This document shows positions 33,992 to 43,264 of a stretch of 64,000 nucleotides of DNA, piece by piece. Below the pieces are notes generated by a model. It was not told the origin of the DNA, searched no databases, and was given only the letters and a program-made list of their open reading frames with translations. Each line of letters opens with the position of its first letter. Positions within the stretch are counted from its first letter, which is position 1. The translations under genes were made by a program, and so were the position numbers. This DNA comes from Chlorobiota bacterium (GTDB taxonomy: Bacteria; Bacteroidota; Ignavibacteria; OLB7), in assembly GCA_016788565.1 (NCBI GenBank), contig JAEUSP010000063.1, positions 1 to 64,000 of the forward strand. The letters are read 5' to 3'.

Positions 33992-34789
33992 ATGCTTGTT
34001 ATTCCAGCCATTGAACTTCAGGAAGGACGCTGCCTTCGGATGATAGCGTCCGATGACCCTTATGCCGAACAAGTATATTCTGCCGACCCCGTCCAGATTG
34101 CCTTGCTGTGGCGCAAGGAAAATGCCCGCTCGATTCACATCACCGACTATGACGCAATTCTTGGAAAACCATTCGATAACGAAGCGGTTGTTCGCCAAAT
34201 TGCTGAGTCGGTCGAAATTCCAATTCAGCTTATTTCCCGATTTCACTCCATTGAACAATGCCGAACGTTGCTTGATGCCGGGATTTATCGGCTGATTTTG
34301 CACGAGCAAATTTTATTCAAACCGGATGATGTGGCGGAGCTTCTGGAACAGTACGGCCCATCGCGAATTTGCGCTAGCGTAGTTTCCCAAAACGGTAATC
34401 TGTTTATGATTCAGCGGGATGGTGCGCCGGTTCCAATTCTGGAGTTTGCTACGTTAGCCGAGAATCTTGGAATCCGCCGATTGCTTTTTTCCGACCGTGA
34501 ATATGATGGCCGGTTGTTGGGGCCTAATTTTTCCGCGCTTCGCAGCCTGGCCGAATCAACATCGCTGCAAATCACGGCGGCTGGTGGGGTTGCTTCGGTG
34601 CAGGACCTTTGGCGATTGCAGGAAATGCGCCCGCTTGGGGTGGATTCGGTGGTGATTGGCCGCGCTTTTTACGAAAACCGTTTTCCCTGCCAAGAATTAT
34701 GGCGTGATATTGAAATTGAACGCCGCAAACAGGGGGGGGAAAGCTGGATAGAAGAAGTCTCGACCAGCCGATTGCGTCCGCCGCAATAA
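33992..34789 (+). CDS. HisA-like TIM-barrel protein with altered catalytic residues
   Basis: 265 residues. Overall HisA/HisF fold: 'MLVIPAIELQEGRCLRM', 'SIHITDYDAILGKPFDN', 'SRFHSIEQCRTLLDAGIYRLIL' region, 'ITAAGGVASVQDLWRL' and 'GVDSVVIGRAFYENRF'. HisA uses Asp8 as base and an Asp in 'SLDARDG' as acid. Here position 8 is Glu and the second motif reads 'SVVSQNGN', without an Asp. The phosphate-binding GG and GR segments remain. So it may have a different isomerase activity or none. No other his gene is nearby. Confidence 0.7.
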   Translation: MLVIPAIELQEGRCLRMIASDDPYAEQVYSADPVQIALLWRKENARSIHITDYDAILGKPFDNEAVVRQIAESVEIPIQLISRFHSIEQCRTLLDAGIYRLILHEQILFKPDDVAELLEQYGPSRICASVVSQNGNLFMIQRDGAPVPILEFATLAENLGIRRLLFSDREYDGRLLGPNFSALRSLAESTSLQITAAGGVASVQDLWRLQEMRPLGVDSVVIGRAFYENRFPCQELWRDIEIERRKQGGESWIEEVSTSRLRPPQ

Positions 34790-34836
34790 TTGGCTGCTGC
34801 CAAGCCGAATCGGAACATCAAGCCCACCGTTCATCT

Positions 34837-36114
34837 ATGCCAAAGCAACATCATCTGCAACCGCTTGCTGTGCGGATGCGCCCCGCCACATTGGATCAGG
34901 TTGTGGGCCAGGATCACTTGCTGGGAATCGGCCGCCCGTTGCGGCGGATGGTGGAACGCCGCGCCCTGCGCTCCATGATTTTTTGGGGGCCGCCCGGCGT
35001 TGGCAAAACCACGGTTGCCCAACTGCTGGCGGCGGCTGTTGGCGCGGCGTTTACTCAGCTTTCGGCGGTATCGGCGGGGGTGAAGGATGTTCGTGCGGTG
35101 CTGGAACAAGGCAAAGTTATGCAGCGCGAAGGCCAGCAGTTAGTGCTGTTTCTGGATGAAATTCACCGATTCAACAAAGCCCAGCAGGACGCGCTGTTGC
35201 AGGGGGTGGAGGAAGGCTGGGTGACGCTGATTGGGGCCACCACCGAAAACCCATCGTTCGAGGTGATCGCTCCGCTACTTTCCCGCAGTGCGGTGTTCAA
35301 ACTTCACCCGCTGAGTTCCGACGCGCTTGACCAACTGATTAACCGCGCCTTCACCGAAGACGAACGGCTTCACGGCATCACCCTTCCAGAGCGCGACCTT
35401 CTGAAGATTCTTTCCGGCGGCGATGGCCGCAAACTGCTTACCGGCCTTGAGCTTTCCCGCGATTTGCTTCCCGCAAACACCACAACCATCACCGATGATA
35501 TCATCCGCTCGGCGTTCAGCAGCCGCCAGTTTTACGACAAAGCTGGCGAGATGCACTACGACACCATCAGCGCGTTCATCAAAAGCATTCGGGGCAGCGA
35601 CCCCGACGCCGCGCTTTTCTATTTGGCGCGGATGATTGAATCGGGCGAGGACCCGCTGTTCATTGCTCGACGGCTGATAATCCTTGCCAGCGAGGACATC
35701 GGCAACGCCGACCCCTACGGCATCACCCTTGCAACAAACGTGATGTTGGCGGTTGAGCGGGTGGGGATGCCGGAAGGGAGAATCATCCTTGCGCAAGGGG
35801 TGACGTGGCTTGCTTCGGCGCAGAAAAGCAATGCAAGCTACATGGGGATTGAAGCCGCGTTGAAGGATGCCCGCAACTACCCGCATCTGGCTCCGCCGCT
35901 CCATATCCGCAACGCGCCAACGGGGCTGATGAAATCGCTGGGTTACGGCAAAGGATACCGCTACCCGCACGACGCTGCTGGTGGCTTTGTGGAACAGGAG
36001 TATTTTCCCGAAGAGCTTCGCGGAAGGGTCTATTACCGCCCAACCGAACATGGAGGGGAGAAAAAAATCTACGACCGATTGCTGGCGTTGCGGCCAACCA
36101 GATACCGTAAATAG
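34837..36114 (+). CDS. rarA: Replication-associated recombination protein A (AAA ATPase)
   Basis: 425 residues, normal length. Clamp-loader-like AAA module with 'RPATLDQVVGQDHLLG', Walker A 'FWGPPGVGKTTVAQLL', Walker B 'LFLDEIHRFNKAQQDALL', sensor 1 'LIGATTENPSFEV' and the C-terminal MgsA domain ('KSIRGSDPDAALFYLARMIESGEDP', 'RRLIILASEDIGNADP'). Acts at stalled forks. The final TAG overlaps a possible GTG for nadB. Confidence 0.95.
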   Translation: MPKQHHLQPLAVRMRPATLDQVVGQDHLLGIGRPLRRMVERRALRSMIFWGPPGVGKTTVAQLLAAAVGAAFTQLSAVSAGVKDVRAVLEQGKVMQREGQQLVLFLDEIHRFNKAQQDALLQGVEEGWVTLIGATTENPSFEVIAPLLSRSAVFKLHPLSSDALDQLINRAFTEDERLHGITLPERDLLKILSGGDGRKLLTGLELSRDLLPANTTTITDDIIRSAFSSRQFYDKAGEMHYDTISAFIKSIRGSDPDAALFYLARMIESGEDPLFIARRLIILASEDIGNADPYGITLATNVMLAVERVGMPEGRIILAQGVTWLASAQKSNASYMGIEAALKDARNYPHLAPPLHIRNAPTGLMKSLGYGKGYRYPHDAAGGFVEQEYFPEELRGRVYYRPTEHGGEKKIYDRLLALRPTRYRK

Positions 36115-36134
36115 TGAGTTATCCAAGCAACCAG

Positions 36135-37757
36135 ATGAGCAAACATCACACCTCCGATTTTCTTGTTCTTGGTTCCGGCATTGCTGGGCTGACGTTCGCA
36201 CTGAAAGCGGCTACGCTGGGAAGCGTCACCATCATCACAAAAAAAGAGCGGGCCGAATCGAACACCAACTACGCCCAGGGGGGAATCGCTGCGGTGATGG
36301 AGGAGACCGACACCACCGAAGGGCACCTGCACGACACGCTGATTGCCGGCGCAGGATTGTGCAACCGCAACGTGGTGGAGGTACTGGTGAACGAAGGGCC
36401 GGAGCGGATACATGAGCTGATTGCAATGGGAACTGAGTTCACCCGCAAGGCCGATGGATCACTTGATCTGGGCCGCGAAGGGGGCCATTCGCGCAACCGC
36501 ATTGTTCACGCCGCTGATTTAACCGGGCGCGAGGTTGAGCGGGCGTTGCTTCAGGCAGTGGCCAATAATCCACGGATCACTCTGCTGGAGCATTTCACGG
36601 CGGTTGAGCTTATCACCGAGCATCACATCCCCGGCGCACGAACCATGGGCGTTCGCCACCGGAACTGCTACGGCGTGTATGCCTTGAATAACCGTTCTGG
36701 CAACATCGAGATGTTCCTTGCCCGGCGGATTTTGCTGGCAACTGGCGGATGCGGCCAGGTGTATTTGCACACCACCAACCCTGCCATTGCCACCGCCGAT
36801 GGATACGCAATGGCCTACCGTGCCGGGGCGGTGTTGGCCAATATGGAGTTTGTGCAGTTTCATCCAACAAGCCTGTACGCGCCGGAGCGGAAAGGGGGGA
36901 CGTTCCTGATTACCGAGGCGGTGCGCGGCCACGGGGGAATCCTCCGCACCCGTTCCGGGGAGCGATTTATGCCACGCTACGATCACCGCGCCGAGCTTGC
37001 CCCGCGCGACATTGTTGCCCGCGCCATTGATGCCGAGCTGAAACGGAGCGGCGACCCCAGCGTGCTTCTTGACGTTACTCACATCCCCTTCGACGATTTC
37101 CAGCAGCACTTCCCCAACATTGAGGCCGAGTGCGCCAGGCTTGGCATTGATGTCCGCACCATGCCGATTCCTGTTGTTCCCGCAGCCCACTACCAGTGCG
37201 GCGGTGTGCGGACAGATTTGTGGGGGCGAACCTCCATCAACCGATTGTACGCTTGTGGTGAGGTTTCCTGCACCGGCGTTCATGGGGCAAACCGTTTGGC
37301 CAGCAACTCACTGCTGGAAGCGTTGGTGTTTTCGCATCGGGCGTTCAACAAAATCCAGGAAGAGTGGTGCGGTGGCGAAATGGCCTACCCAGAAATTGCG
37401 CGCTGGAACGACCGGGGGATGTTCAACATTGAAGAATGGATTGTGGTGGAGCACGACCGCCGCGAAATTCAGCAGATTATGTGGGACCTTGTGGGGATTG
37501 TCCGCTCTAACGCACGGTTGGTTAGGGCTGCGCGGCGTGCACGGTTAATTCGGGATGAAATTGAGGAGTATTTCCGCCGAACAAAAATCACCGTTGAGTT
37601 GATTGAACTTCGGAACATTGCCGAAACCGCCTTGTTGATTGTGGAAGCTGCGCTCACCCGGAAGGAGAGCCGCGGACTCCATTTCACCACCGACTACCCC
37701 GAAACCGACGACCCACTGTGGCTGCGCGACACTCTGATTGAAAAAGCGGTGCTGTGA
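36135..37757 (+). CDS. nadB: L-aspartate oxidase
   Basis: 540 residues from ATG 36135 (GTG 36114, which overlaps the rarA stop, would add 7). FAD-binding N-terminus 'SDFLVLGSGIAGLTFALKA', then 'SNTNYAQGGIAAV', the substrate-site 'DLGREGGHSRNRIVHAADLTG', 'EFVQFHPTSLY', 'ACGEVSCTGVHGANRLASNSLLEALVF' in two parts, and the C-terminal helical bundle with 'KESRGLHFTTDYPE'. Oxidises L-aspartate to iminoaspartate, the first step of NAD synthesis. nadA and nadC are not in the window. Confidence 0.96.
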   Translation: MSKHHTSDFLVLGSGIAGLTFALKAATLGSVTIITKKERAESNTNYAQGGIAAVMEETDTTEGHLHDTLIAGAGLCNRNVVEVLVNEGPERIHELIAMGTEFTRKADGSLDLGREGGHSRNRIVHAADLTGREVERALLQAVANNPRITLLEHFTAVELITEHHIPGARTMGVRHRNCYGVYALNNRSGNIEMFLARRILLATGGCGQVYLHTTNPAIATADGYAMAYRAGAVLANMEFVQFHPTSLYAPERKGGTFLITEAVRGHGGILRTRSGERFMPRYDHRAELAPRDIVARAIDAELKRSGDPSVLLDVTHIPFDDFQQHFPNIEAECARLGIDVRTMPIPVVPAAHYQCGGVRTDLWGRTSINRLYACGEVSCTGVHGANRLASNSLLEALVFSHRAFNKIQEEWCGGEMAYPEIARWNDRGMFNIEEWIVVEHDRREIQQIMWDLVGIVRSNARLVRAARRARLIRDEIEEYFRRTKITVELIELRNIAETALLIVEAALTRKESRGLHFTTDYPETDDPLWLRDTLIEKAVL

Positions 37758-37849
37758 TGAACGCAGGCCATAAAACAGAGGCCGCCAAACAGTACGCCAA
37801 CAGCATTTCCCTGTAAGCCTTTATCCTCAAACCAGAAAGACACAACACC

Positions 37850-38191
37850 ATGTACATCACTGTCACTTCGATTCGACTCCGGAAGCTGAGCGGATTTTTC
37901 AAACTCACGTGGTTGGGGATGAATATCACGCGCCAAGCAATGCAACAGCCCGGATTTGTGAAATTCAAGAACGCCGGCTTCGGCTACCTCCATTTCACCC
38001 TGACCGCATGGGAAAGCCAGGAAGCCTTAAAAAACTTTGCTCACTCCGGAAAACACAAGGAGGCAATGAAGCACAGCAAAAGCCTTTCAACCGAAATCAA
38101 AACCTACACCTACCAAAGCGACCAATTCCCAAGCTGGAGTGCAGCAAAAGCATTGCTGGAGAAAGAGGGGAAAGTGATGGAGTTTCGGTAA
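37850..38191 (+). CDS. Small dimeric alpha/beta-barrel protein (monooxygenase-like)
   Basis: 113 residues. The opening 'MYITVTSIRLRKLSGFFKLTW', followed by 'PGFVKFKNAGFGYLHFTLTAWES' and 'FAHSGKHKEAMKHSKSLSTEIKTYTYQSD', resembles the ABM/spheroidene-monooxygenase-like fold of small Bacteroidota proteins (DUF3291-type). Conserved His and Trp could line a haem or substrate pocket. No partner gene. Function unknown. Confidence 0.6.
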   Translation: MYITVTSIRLRKLSGFFKLTWLGMNITRQAMQQPGFVKFKNAGFGYLHFTLTAWESQEALKNFAHSGKHKEAMKHSKSLSTEIKTYTYQSDQFPSWSAAKALLEKEGKVMEFR

Positions 38192-38229
38192 TAATTCACA
38201 CAGTGAACACAAGCCTCTTTCAAGAAGAC

Positions 38230-38787
38230 TCACCCTCTTTTTTTGTAGCACAGCTTAATCGTTCCCGAGGTAAAAACTTCGGTGTCGGTAAGCTCAAGAT
38301 GGTGGTGTTTATCAAGCTCAACTGTCTCAAAAAAACGCTTGCCACTTCCTGCCAATATCGGTTGAACCAAAAAATAGTATTCGTCAATAAGCTCAAGCCT
38401 GGTTAGTTGAGAAATAAGGCTTGGGCTACTAACCACCATGTCTTTCCCTGGTTGTTTTTTAAGCCGTACAATCTCTTCTTCAAGTCCTCCCGTAGCCAAC
38501 CTTGCGTTTTGCCATTCAACACTTTTCATTGTTCTTGAAAAAACGATTTTCTCAATGTTGTCAAGCAATACGGCAAATTCATCTACAGATTGGATGCCCG
38601 TTGGATTTTGTGCGACTGATGGCCAGTAGCTTTCCATCAGCTGGTATGTCACCCGTCCGAACACACCGGTGTCTGCGTTTCTGAAAAGCTGATTTGCGCT
38701 TGCATGTAATTCCTCGTCGGCAAGTACTGCTGTGTGGTCGCAAAAACCGTCCGGCGTGATGTTGATGTAGGAAATTAATTTTCTCAT
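38230..38787 (-). CDS. Dihydrofolate reductase / RibD C-terminal domain family protein
   Basis: 185 residues. 'MRKLISYINITPDGFCDH', 'FGRVTYQLMESYWP', 'KIVFSRTMKSVEW', 'GKDMVVSSPSLISQLTRLELIDEYYFLVQPILAGSGKRFF' in two parts place it in the YyaP/YwjB branch of the RibD-C/DHFR superfamily. An NADPH-dependent reductase is likely; substrate unknown. AT-richer than the flanking genes and set apart by a strong hairpin, so it might have been acquired. Confidence 0.85.
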   Translation of the reverse strand: MRKLISYINITPDGFCDHTAVLADEELHASANQLFRNADTGVFGRVTYQLMESYWPSVAQNPTGIQSVDEFAVLLDNIEKIVFSRTMKSVEWQNARLATGGLEEEIVRLKKQPGKDMVVSSPSLISQLTRLELIDEYYFLVQPILAGSGKRFFETVELDKHHHLELTDTEVFTSGTIKLCYKKRG

Positions 38788-38803
38788 GGTTTGCTCCCAT
38801 ACG

Positions 38804-38840
38804 AAGAACGGTGAGATGTTTTCAGCATCTCACCGTTCTT
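38804..38840 (-). terminator. Fifteen-bp hairpin between mltD-like and reductase genes
   Basis: AAGAACGGTGAGATG (38804-38818) pairs perfectly with CATCTCACCGTTCTT (38826-38840), loop TTTTCAG. It follows the stop of the minus-strand LysM gene by 16 bases. The minus strand lacks a long T-run after it, so termination may be partial; the plus strand is richer in T. Confidence 0.55.
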
Positions 38841-38856
38841 GTGTTGTTCAGTTCGT

Positions 38857-41613
38857 TTATTTCTTCACCTTCACTTTCGCCCCAATCTGCATCTGTGTCT
38901 CTTTCAGTTTTGGGTTCAGCTTTTTAATCTCCGAAACGGACATCCCGTGACGCTTGGCAATCGCTTCCAACGTTTCCCCTTTTTTGACGGAGTGTGCGGT
39001 TGGCTTGTTGCGGCCACGGCTGCTGCGGGAGTTCCGACTGCTTTTCTTGGCATCCCCCTTCGATGGCGATTCGCTGTAAATTTTCAGCTTGGTTCCCGAA
39101 AGAAGGGTGTTGCCGTGAATGGTGTTTTCGTTCCAGGCCTTCAAATCGTTCATGGAAACTCCATACTGGTCGGCCACCGCCGATAACGATTCCCCGGGCT
39201 TCACTTTGTGGATTTCAAAGGTGGTGCTGGTGGTCGTTACTGGTTTCTTCGCTTTGGTTGCTTTTGCCGGCTCAGTTTTTGCCGGCTCAGCTTTTGCCAC
39301 TGCTTCCGGTTTTTTTGCTGCGATTGCTGGCGCAGTGCTGGCTGGCTGGCTTTTTACTTTTTCCGGTTTTGCAGTTGTTCCAGCGGTTTGCTTGTTCGAT
39401 GATGCTACCGGAGCCGCCACCGTTTCCGGTGCCGACTCGATGGTGGCGGCTTCGGCAAGCTCGGCGGCTTCATCGGCTTTGGTGGCTGTGGCTGCCGGGA
39501 TGGTTGTTTTGTTTTTCAAGGCAACCGAGGCCGATTGAGATTTCTGCTGACTATCGGCTCCCATTGCGGCTCCGCCTCCGTTGTTCTTGGGCGTTTCAGC
39601 CTTCACCGCAACCCACTCCTGGACCTTCGCTGTTTTCTTAATCGTTAAGGTTTGCCCTGCCTTCAAGCTCCCTTTTTTCCCAAGCCCGTTCCATGCAATC
39701 AGGTCGCTGGATTTCACGCCGTACCGCTTGGCAATCCCTGCAATGTTTTCGTTGCGGGCAACTTTGTGGCGGCTGGTTTTCGTGACGGTCTTCGTCACCA
39801 GTTTCTTTGCTGGCGGAAGCTCGGCTGTGGGCTGCTTGGCTGCCGGTGATTTGGTGGCTGCAAGGGTAGGGGATGTGGTTGTTGCCTGCTTGCTTTTTTC
39901 GGTTGTTCCATTCCCGGATACCGCTTCGTTCCCTTGCTGGGCCACTGCCGCCGAACGTGTCCGGCGCGGGGCCGATGCCACCGCCATTGGCTCGGATGGT
40001 TGCTGGGACTGAGTAGGAGCCGCCGCCACTGCTGGCTCGGTTTTGGCTGTGGCCGGTGTGCTTGTTGCTGTTGTTTCGGTTGCTTTGGAATCGGGATTCT
40101 TTGCCGCAAGCAATGGGGTGTTGTCGGCGTTATCAGCGTCATCCTTCGCTTTGGATTGCACCGGAATTTTCAGCAGCGCGCCACGGCGCAGTTTGGATTT
40201 TGGGGTCATCCGGTTGGCCGCGTAGATGTCGTCGGTGCTAACGCCGTAGCGTTTGCTGATCCCCTTGATTGATTCGCCGCGTGCCACCTTGTGGCTGACA
40301 AAGGTCACTTTCGGTTGCTCCGGTTCCGGCATTGCTTCCAGTGCGGCAACAAGCATTTCGCGGGCTGCTTGCGGAATTTTTAGCAGGTAGAGTGAGTCGC
40401 GCGAGGGGAGCTGGTCGCGAAGCAATTCTGGGTTCATCTCACGCAAATCCGCCACCGAAACCCCTGCGGCTTTTGCAACATCGTTTAGGCCAAAAACAGT
40501 TTTTACCGTGAGAGTGTCGTACTCGTCGGGAGCCATGTAGCGGATGTTGGTGAATCCGTAGGCTTCTGGGTTCATGGTGATTTTGGTGGCCGCGATAAAC
40601 AGCGGAACGTACTGCCGTGTTTCGCGGGGAAGGTACTCGCTGATGGTCCAGTAGTCGCGGCTGTTGGCTTTTGCAATGGCCGATTTCACCCGGCCAGGGC
40701 CGCAGTTGTAGCTGGCCAGCGCAAGGTGCCAGTCGCCCAAATCTTGGTACAGGTCGCGCAGATAGCGTGCGGCGGCGTGGGTTGCTTTTTCGGGATCGCG
40801 ACGTTCGTCCACGTGCCAGTTGATGGTCATTCCGTACATCTGCCCGGTGCTGGGGATGAACTGCCACAACCCCGCCGCTTTTGCCCAGGATACTGCCGTT
40901 GGCTTCAGCCCCGACTCGATCATCGAAAGGTGCTTGATCTCATCGGGAACACCTTCCTCCTCCATCACCCGCTCGTACATCGGGAAGTAGCGTCCGGTGC
41001 GCTCTAACCAGGTCCCAAAAATTTTCCGCCCTTTTTCGGTGGCGGTGAAGAAAGCGATGCACTGCTCAACTTTGTCGTTTTCGGAAAGCGCTACTTGCAG
41101 CGGGCTTGGTTCTTCGGCTACTTCAACATGTCCGGTCTTGGGATCTACTTTTGGATATTGCTTCCGCTCAACGGGTATCGCTTCAATTTCCTGGAACATC
41201 TTGTCCCGCAACACAAGGAAGTTGCTGTTGGGGTCAAGGCTGTCCAGCGATGATATTTGCTCCTCGTAATCGCGGATGATGCTTTGGGCAAGTTTATCAA
41301 CTTCCGGGTAGCTGTCAATGTTGGGGTAGGTGGAAAGGTCGTTCAGCTTGGCAAGCGCGGCCTCGAAGTGGTGCGCAGCCACCGATTCCCGATTTTGCTG
41401 CGAAGCCCGAAGCGCCATCACATATTGCTGGCGTGCTTCTTCAAGCTGCTTGTTCAGCACTTGGTCGGTGATCGGTTTGCTGGGCTTGCTGTCGTCCAGC
41501 ACTGCGTACTCATCAACGGTGGTGGGCTCTTGCTTGGTGGTTCGTACTGCCTGCGTGCTTTGGCAGCCAGCAATCACCAATGCGGAAATCAGCAGTAGTA
41601 GAAAAGCTCGCAT
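38857..41613 (-). CDS. MltD-type lytic transglycosylase with multiple LysM domains
   Basis: 918 residues from ATG 41613. Lipobox 'LVIAGC' (Cys 17) makes it an outer-membrane lipoprotein. SLT domain at about 205-345, catalytic Glu in 'HLSMIESGLKPTAVSWAKAA' (about 233), then 'GLWQFIPSTGQMYG' and 'LASYNCGPGRV'. Four clear LysM modules follow ('HKVARGESIKGISKRYGV', 'HKVARNENIAGIAKRYGV', 'HKVKPGESLSAVADQYGV', 'HSVKKGETLEAIAKRHGM') plus a weaker one after the SLT domain. Long Ala/Lys/Pro/Thr linkers separate them. Cleaves peptidoglycan to 1,6-anhydro products. E. coli MltD has two LysM and 450 aa, so this one is extended. Confidence 0.9.
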   Translation of the reverse strand: MRAFLLLLISALVIAGCQSTQAVRTTKQEPTTVDEYAVLDDSKPSKPITDQVLNKQLEEARQQYVMALRASQQNRESVAAHHFEAALAKLNDLSTYPNIDSYPEVDKLAQSIIRDYEEQISSLDSLDPNSNFLVLRDKMFQEIEAIPVERKQYPKVDPKTGHVEVAEEPSPLQVALSENDKVEQCIAFFTATEKGRKIFGTWLERTGRYFPMYERVMEEEGVPDEIKHLSMIESGLKPTAVSWAKAAGLWQFIPSTGQMYGMTINWHVDERRDPEKATHAAARYLRDLYQDLGDWHLALASYNCGPGRVKSAIAKANSRDYWTISEYLPRETRQYVPLFIAATKITMNPEAYGFTNIRYMAPDEYDTLTVKTVFGLNDVAKAAGVSVADLREMNPELLRDQLPSRDSLYLLKIPQAAREMLVAALEAMPEPEQPKVTFVSHKVARGESIKGISKRYGVSTDDIYAANRMTPKSKLRRGALLKIPVQSKAKDDADNADNTPLLAAKNPDSKATETTATSTPATAKTEPAVAAAPTQSQQPSEPMAVASAPRRTRSAAVAQQGNEAVSGNGTTEKSKQATTTSPTLAATKSPAAKQPTAELPPAKKLVTKTVTKTSRHKVARNENIAGIAKRYGVKSSDLIAWNGLGKKGSLKAGQTLTIKKTAKVQEWVAVKAETPKNNGGGAAMGADSQQKSQSASVALKNKTTIPAATATKADEAAELAEAATIESAPETVAAPVASSNKQTAGTTAKPEKVKSQPASTAPAIAAKKPEAVAKAEPAKTEPAKATKAKKPVTTTSTTFEIHKVKPGESLSAVADQYGVSMNDLKAWNENTIHGNTLLSGTKLKIYSESPSKGDAKKSSRNSRSSRGRNKPTAHSVKKGETLEAIAKRHGMSVSEIKKLNPKLKETQMQIGAKVKVKK

Positions 41614-42290
41614 CTGCGTTCCCTTGACGTTGGTTGTATATGGCATCCGGCGTTGTGTCTGTTGTTTAGGCGATTGAAAGATCACGTTGAATGAGCAATC
41701 GGTGGATTGTGGCAGCGCACCGATGTCAATCAAAACTGATGTCAATCAAATCGAACGTTGTTGGAGGATGCACAAGGTGTGGTGTGCATCGCTAGTCTCT
41801 GCAGATAGATCGGCAGTGTGTGTGTGAGGTTCCGTTTGGTGAGCCTTGCGATTGGTACAGCGGAAACTCGCAATCAATCTGTGCTCCCTTTTTTTGCACG
41901 TGACCCCTGTTGTGATGCGGCCAAAAATACGTTCGGCGAAGGTGTTTTGTCCACCAAAAATGGCTTTCTGACAAAACTGTAATTACCAGTTGTTGATTCC
42001 GGCGCGAAATGGGGGAAACGGGCTTGTAAAATAGGCTCTCAAATTGCCACAACCAAGCTCCAACACTCTATTTTCGCAGAGATATTTTCTTAATTTTTTT
42101 TAATGATGGAGTACTTGAACAATGCTTGAAGGCAACCCGAAGCCCGAAGCGGCGTAGGGTCCGGCCACCTAACCGAAAGCATGGCAGGAACATCACCGTG
42201 CGGACTTCAATCGCTGCTTCAGGATGAGGTCACCTTTTGGCTAACAGATCACTTTAGCTGCACCAAATCAACACACAGGAGAAATCAGGA
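41614..42290. other. Long intergenic region between divergent mltD-like and Yip1 genes
   Basis: Contains a 13-base direct repeat GATGTCAATCAAA (41722-41734 and 41738-41750, spacing one helical turn and a half), a possible minus-strand box TATTTTTG (41922-41929), an AT-rich patch (42060-42115) and a GC-rich stretch (42125-42260). In that stretch GTCCGGCCAC (42159-42168) can pair with GTGCGGAC (42198-42205), a hint of a structured leader of the Yip1 gene. No coding gene is seen. Confidence 0.45.
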
Positions 42291-43103
42291 ATGCAAGAAC
42301 AGAACGACCAACTGCAAACAGAGTACAATGATGAACAACAGGAGGGCTTCGAGGAAGAAGAAGAGCTATCGCCGTTTGACCGATTCGTGAAGGTTGTGAC
42401 CAATCCATCGCTGGCGTTCGGCGGGCTGCTGGGGGGGAAAGGCAACATGAAAGTTGTGTGGTGGGGAATACTGGTAACGCTGGTGGTCTCCATCGCCTCG
42501 GTGGTGATGGTAAGCTCACGCCCGGAAGCCATTGCCCAAATCAAAGAGCAGCAGATGAAGCAATTGGACAACGCGGTTGAAGAAGGGAAGATGACCCAAG
42601 ACCAGCGCGACAAAGCTGCCGAGCAGATTGATGCCGGAATGACACCAACGGTCTTCCTGATTTTTGGGGTTGCGGGATCGGTGGTGATGCTGTTTGTGCT
42701 GAGCATCATGTGCGCCTTGATTTGGCTTGTCATCGCCAAGTACCTTGAACCCACCGCCCACGAAGGGCTGACCTTCCAAGCCGTGTGGGCAACGGTGATG
42801 GTGTCGGTGATGATCCTGAATATCGGGACCATTGTTGGCATTGTGCTGCTTCAGTTTACCGGCGCGCTGCAAACCTTAAGCCTTGCCGAGTTGATGAAAC
42901 CCAAAAGTGCTATGCTGCAAAGCGCGCTGTCGGTGGTTTCGCCGTTCAATATCTGGTGGCTGTTTGTCTCGGCTGTCGGGATAGGCTCGCTGGCACGGGC
43001 ATCGCGATTGAAGGCTGGGCTGATCTGGGGGATTGTGCTGGTGATGGGGGCGGTGCTGATGGGAATGGTCGCCAACATCTTCACCGGAATGGGCGCGGGG
43101 TAA
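42291..43103 (+). CDS. Yip1-domain membrane protein
   Basis: 270 residues. An acidic, Gln-rich N-terminus (1-35) is followed by five hydrophobic helices ('VVWWGILVTLVVSIASVVMV', 'VFLIFGVAGSVVMLFVLSIMCALIWLV', 'VSVMILNIGTIVGIVLL', 'PFNIWWLFVSAVGIGSLAR', 'GLIWGIVLVMGAVLMGMVA' in the membrane). A conserved 'SPFDRFVKVVTNPSLAF' precedes the first helix, as in Yip1-domain proteins of Bacteroidota. Role not known; it stands alone with a strong terminator behind it. Confidence 0.8.
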   Translation: MQEQNDQLQTEYNDEQQEGFEEEEELSPFDRFVKVVTNPSLAFGGLLGGKGNMKVVWWGILVTLVVSIASVVMVSSRPEAIAQIKEQQMKQLDNAVEEGKMTQDQRDKAAEQIDAGMTPTVFLIFGVAGSVVMLFVLSIMCALIWLVIAKYLEPTAHEGLTFQAVWATVMVSVMILNIGTIVGIVLLQFTGALQTLSLAELMKPKSAMLQSALSVVSPFNIWWLFVSAVGIGSLARASRLKAGLIWGIVLVMGAVLMGMVANIFTGMGAG

Positions 43104-43167
43104 GCTGATGGAGTAAACTGATGGAGTACGTTGCCAGCAAAGCAAGCAGGCGAATTGCAAAACAGCA

Positions 43168-43205
43168 GGGGCGGACAACCGTTTGGTTGCCCGCCCCTTG
43201 TTGTT
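43168..43205. terminator. Bidirectional terminator between yip1 and nuoF
   Basis: GGGGCGG-A-CAACC (43169-43181) pairs with GGTTG-C-CCGCCCC (43186-43198), loop GTTT. The plus strand continues TTGTTGTTG, and the minus strand continues TGCTGTTTTG. It serves the two convergent genes. Confidence 0.85.
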
Positions 43206-43264
43206 GCTCGGTCATCGTCAAGTGATCTTACTCAATCGTTTCTTGGCGTGACTCTATTTCTTTC

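Noticed and set aside
36519-37283. 254-residue minus-strand frame opposite nadB
   Set aside because: Shadow of nadB; no domain and no sensible start.
42107-42260. SRP RNA, RNase P RNA or known riboswitch
   Set aside because: None of the invariant segments (for example the SRP GGAA/AGCA pair or RNase P core) could be located.
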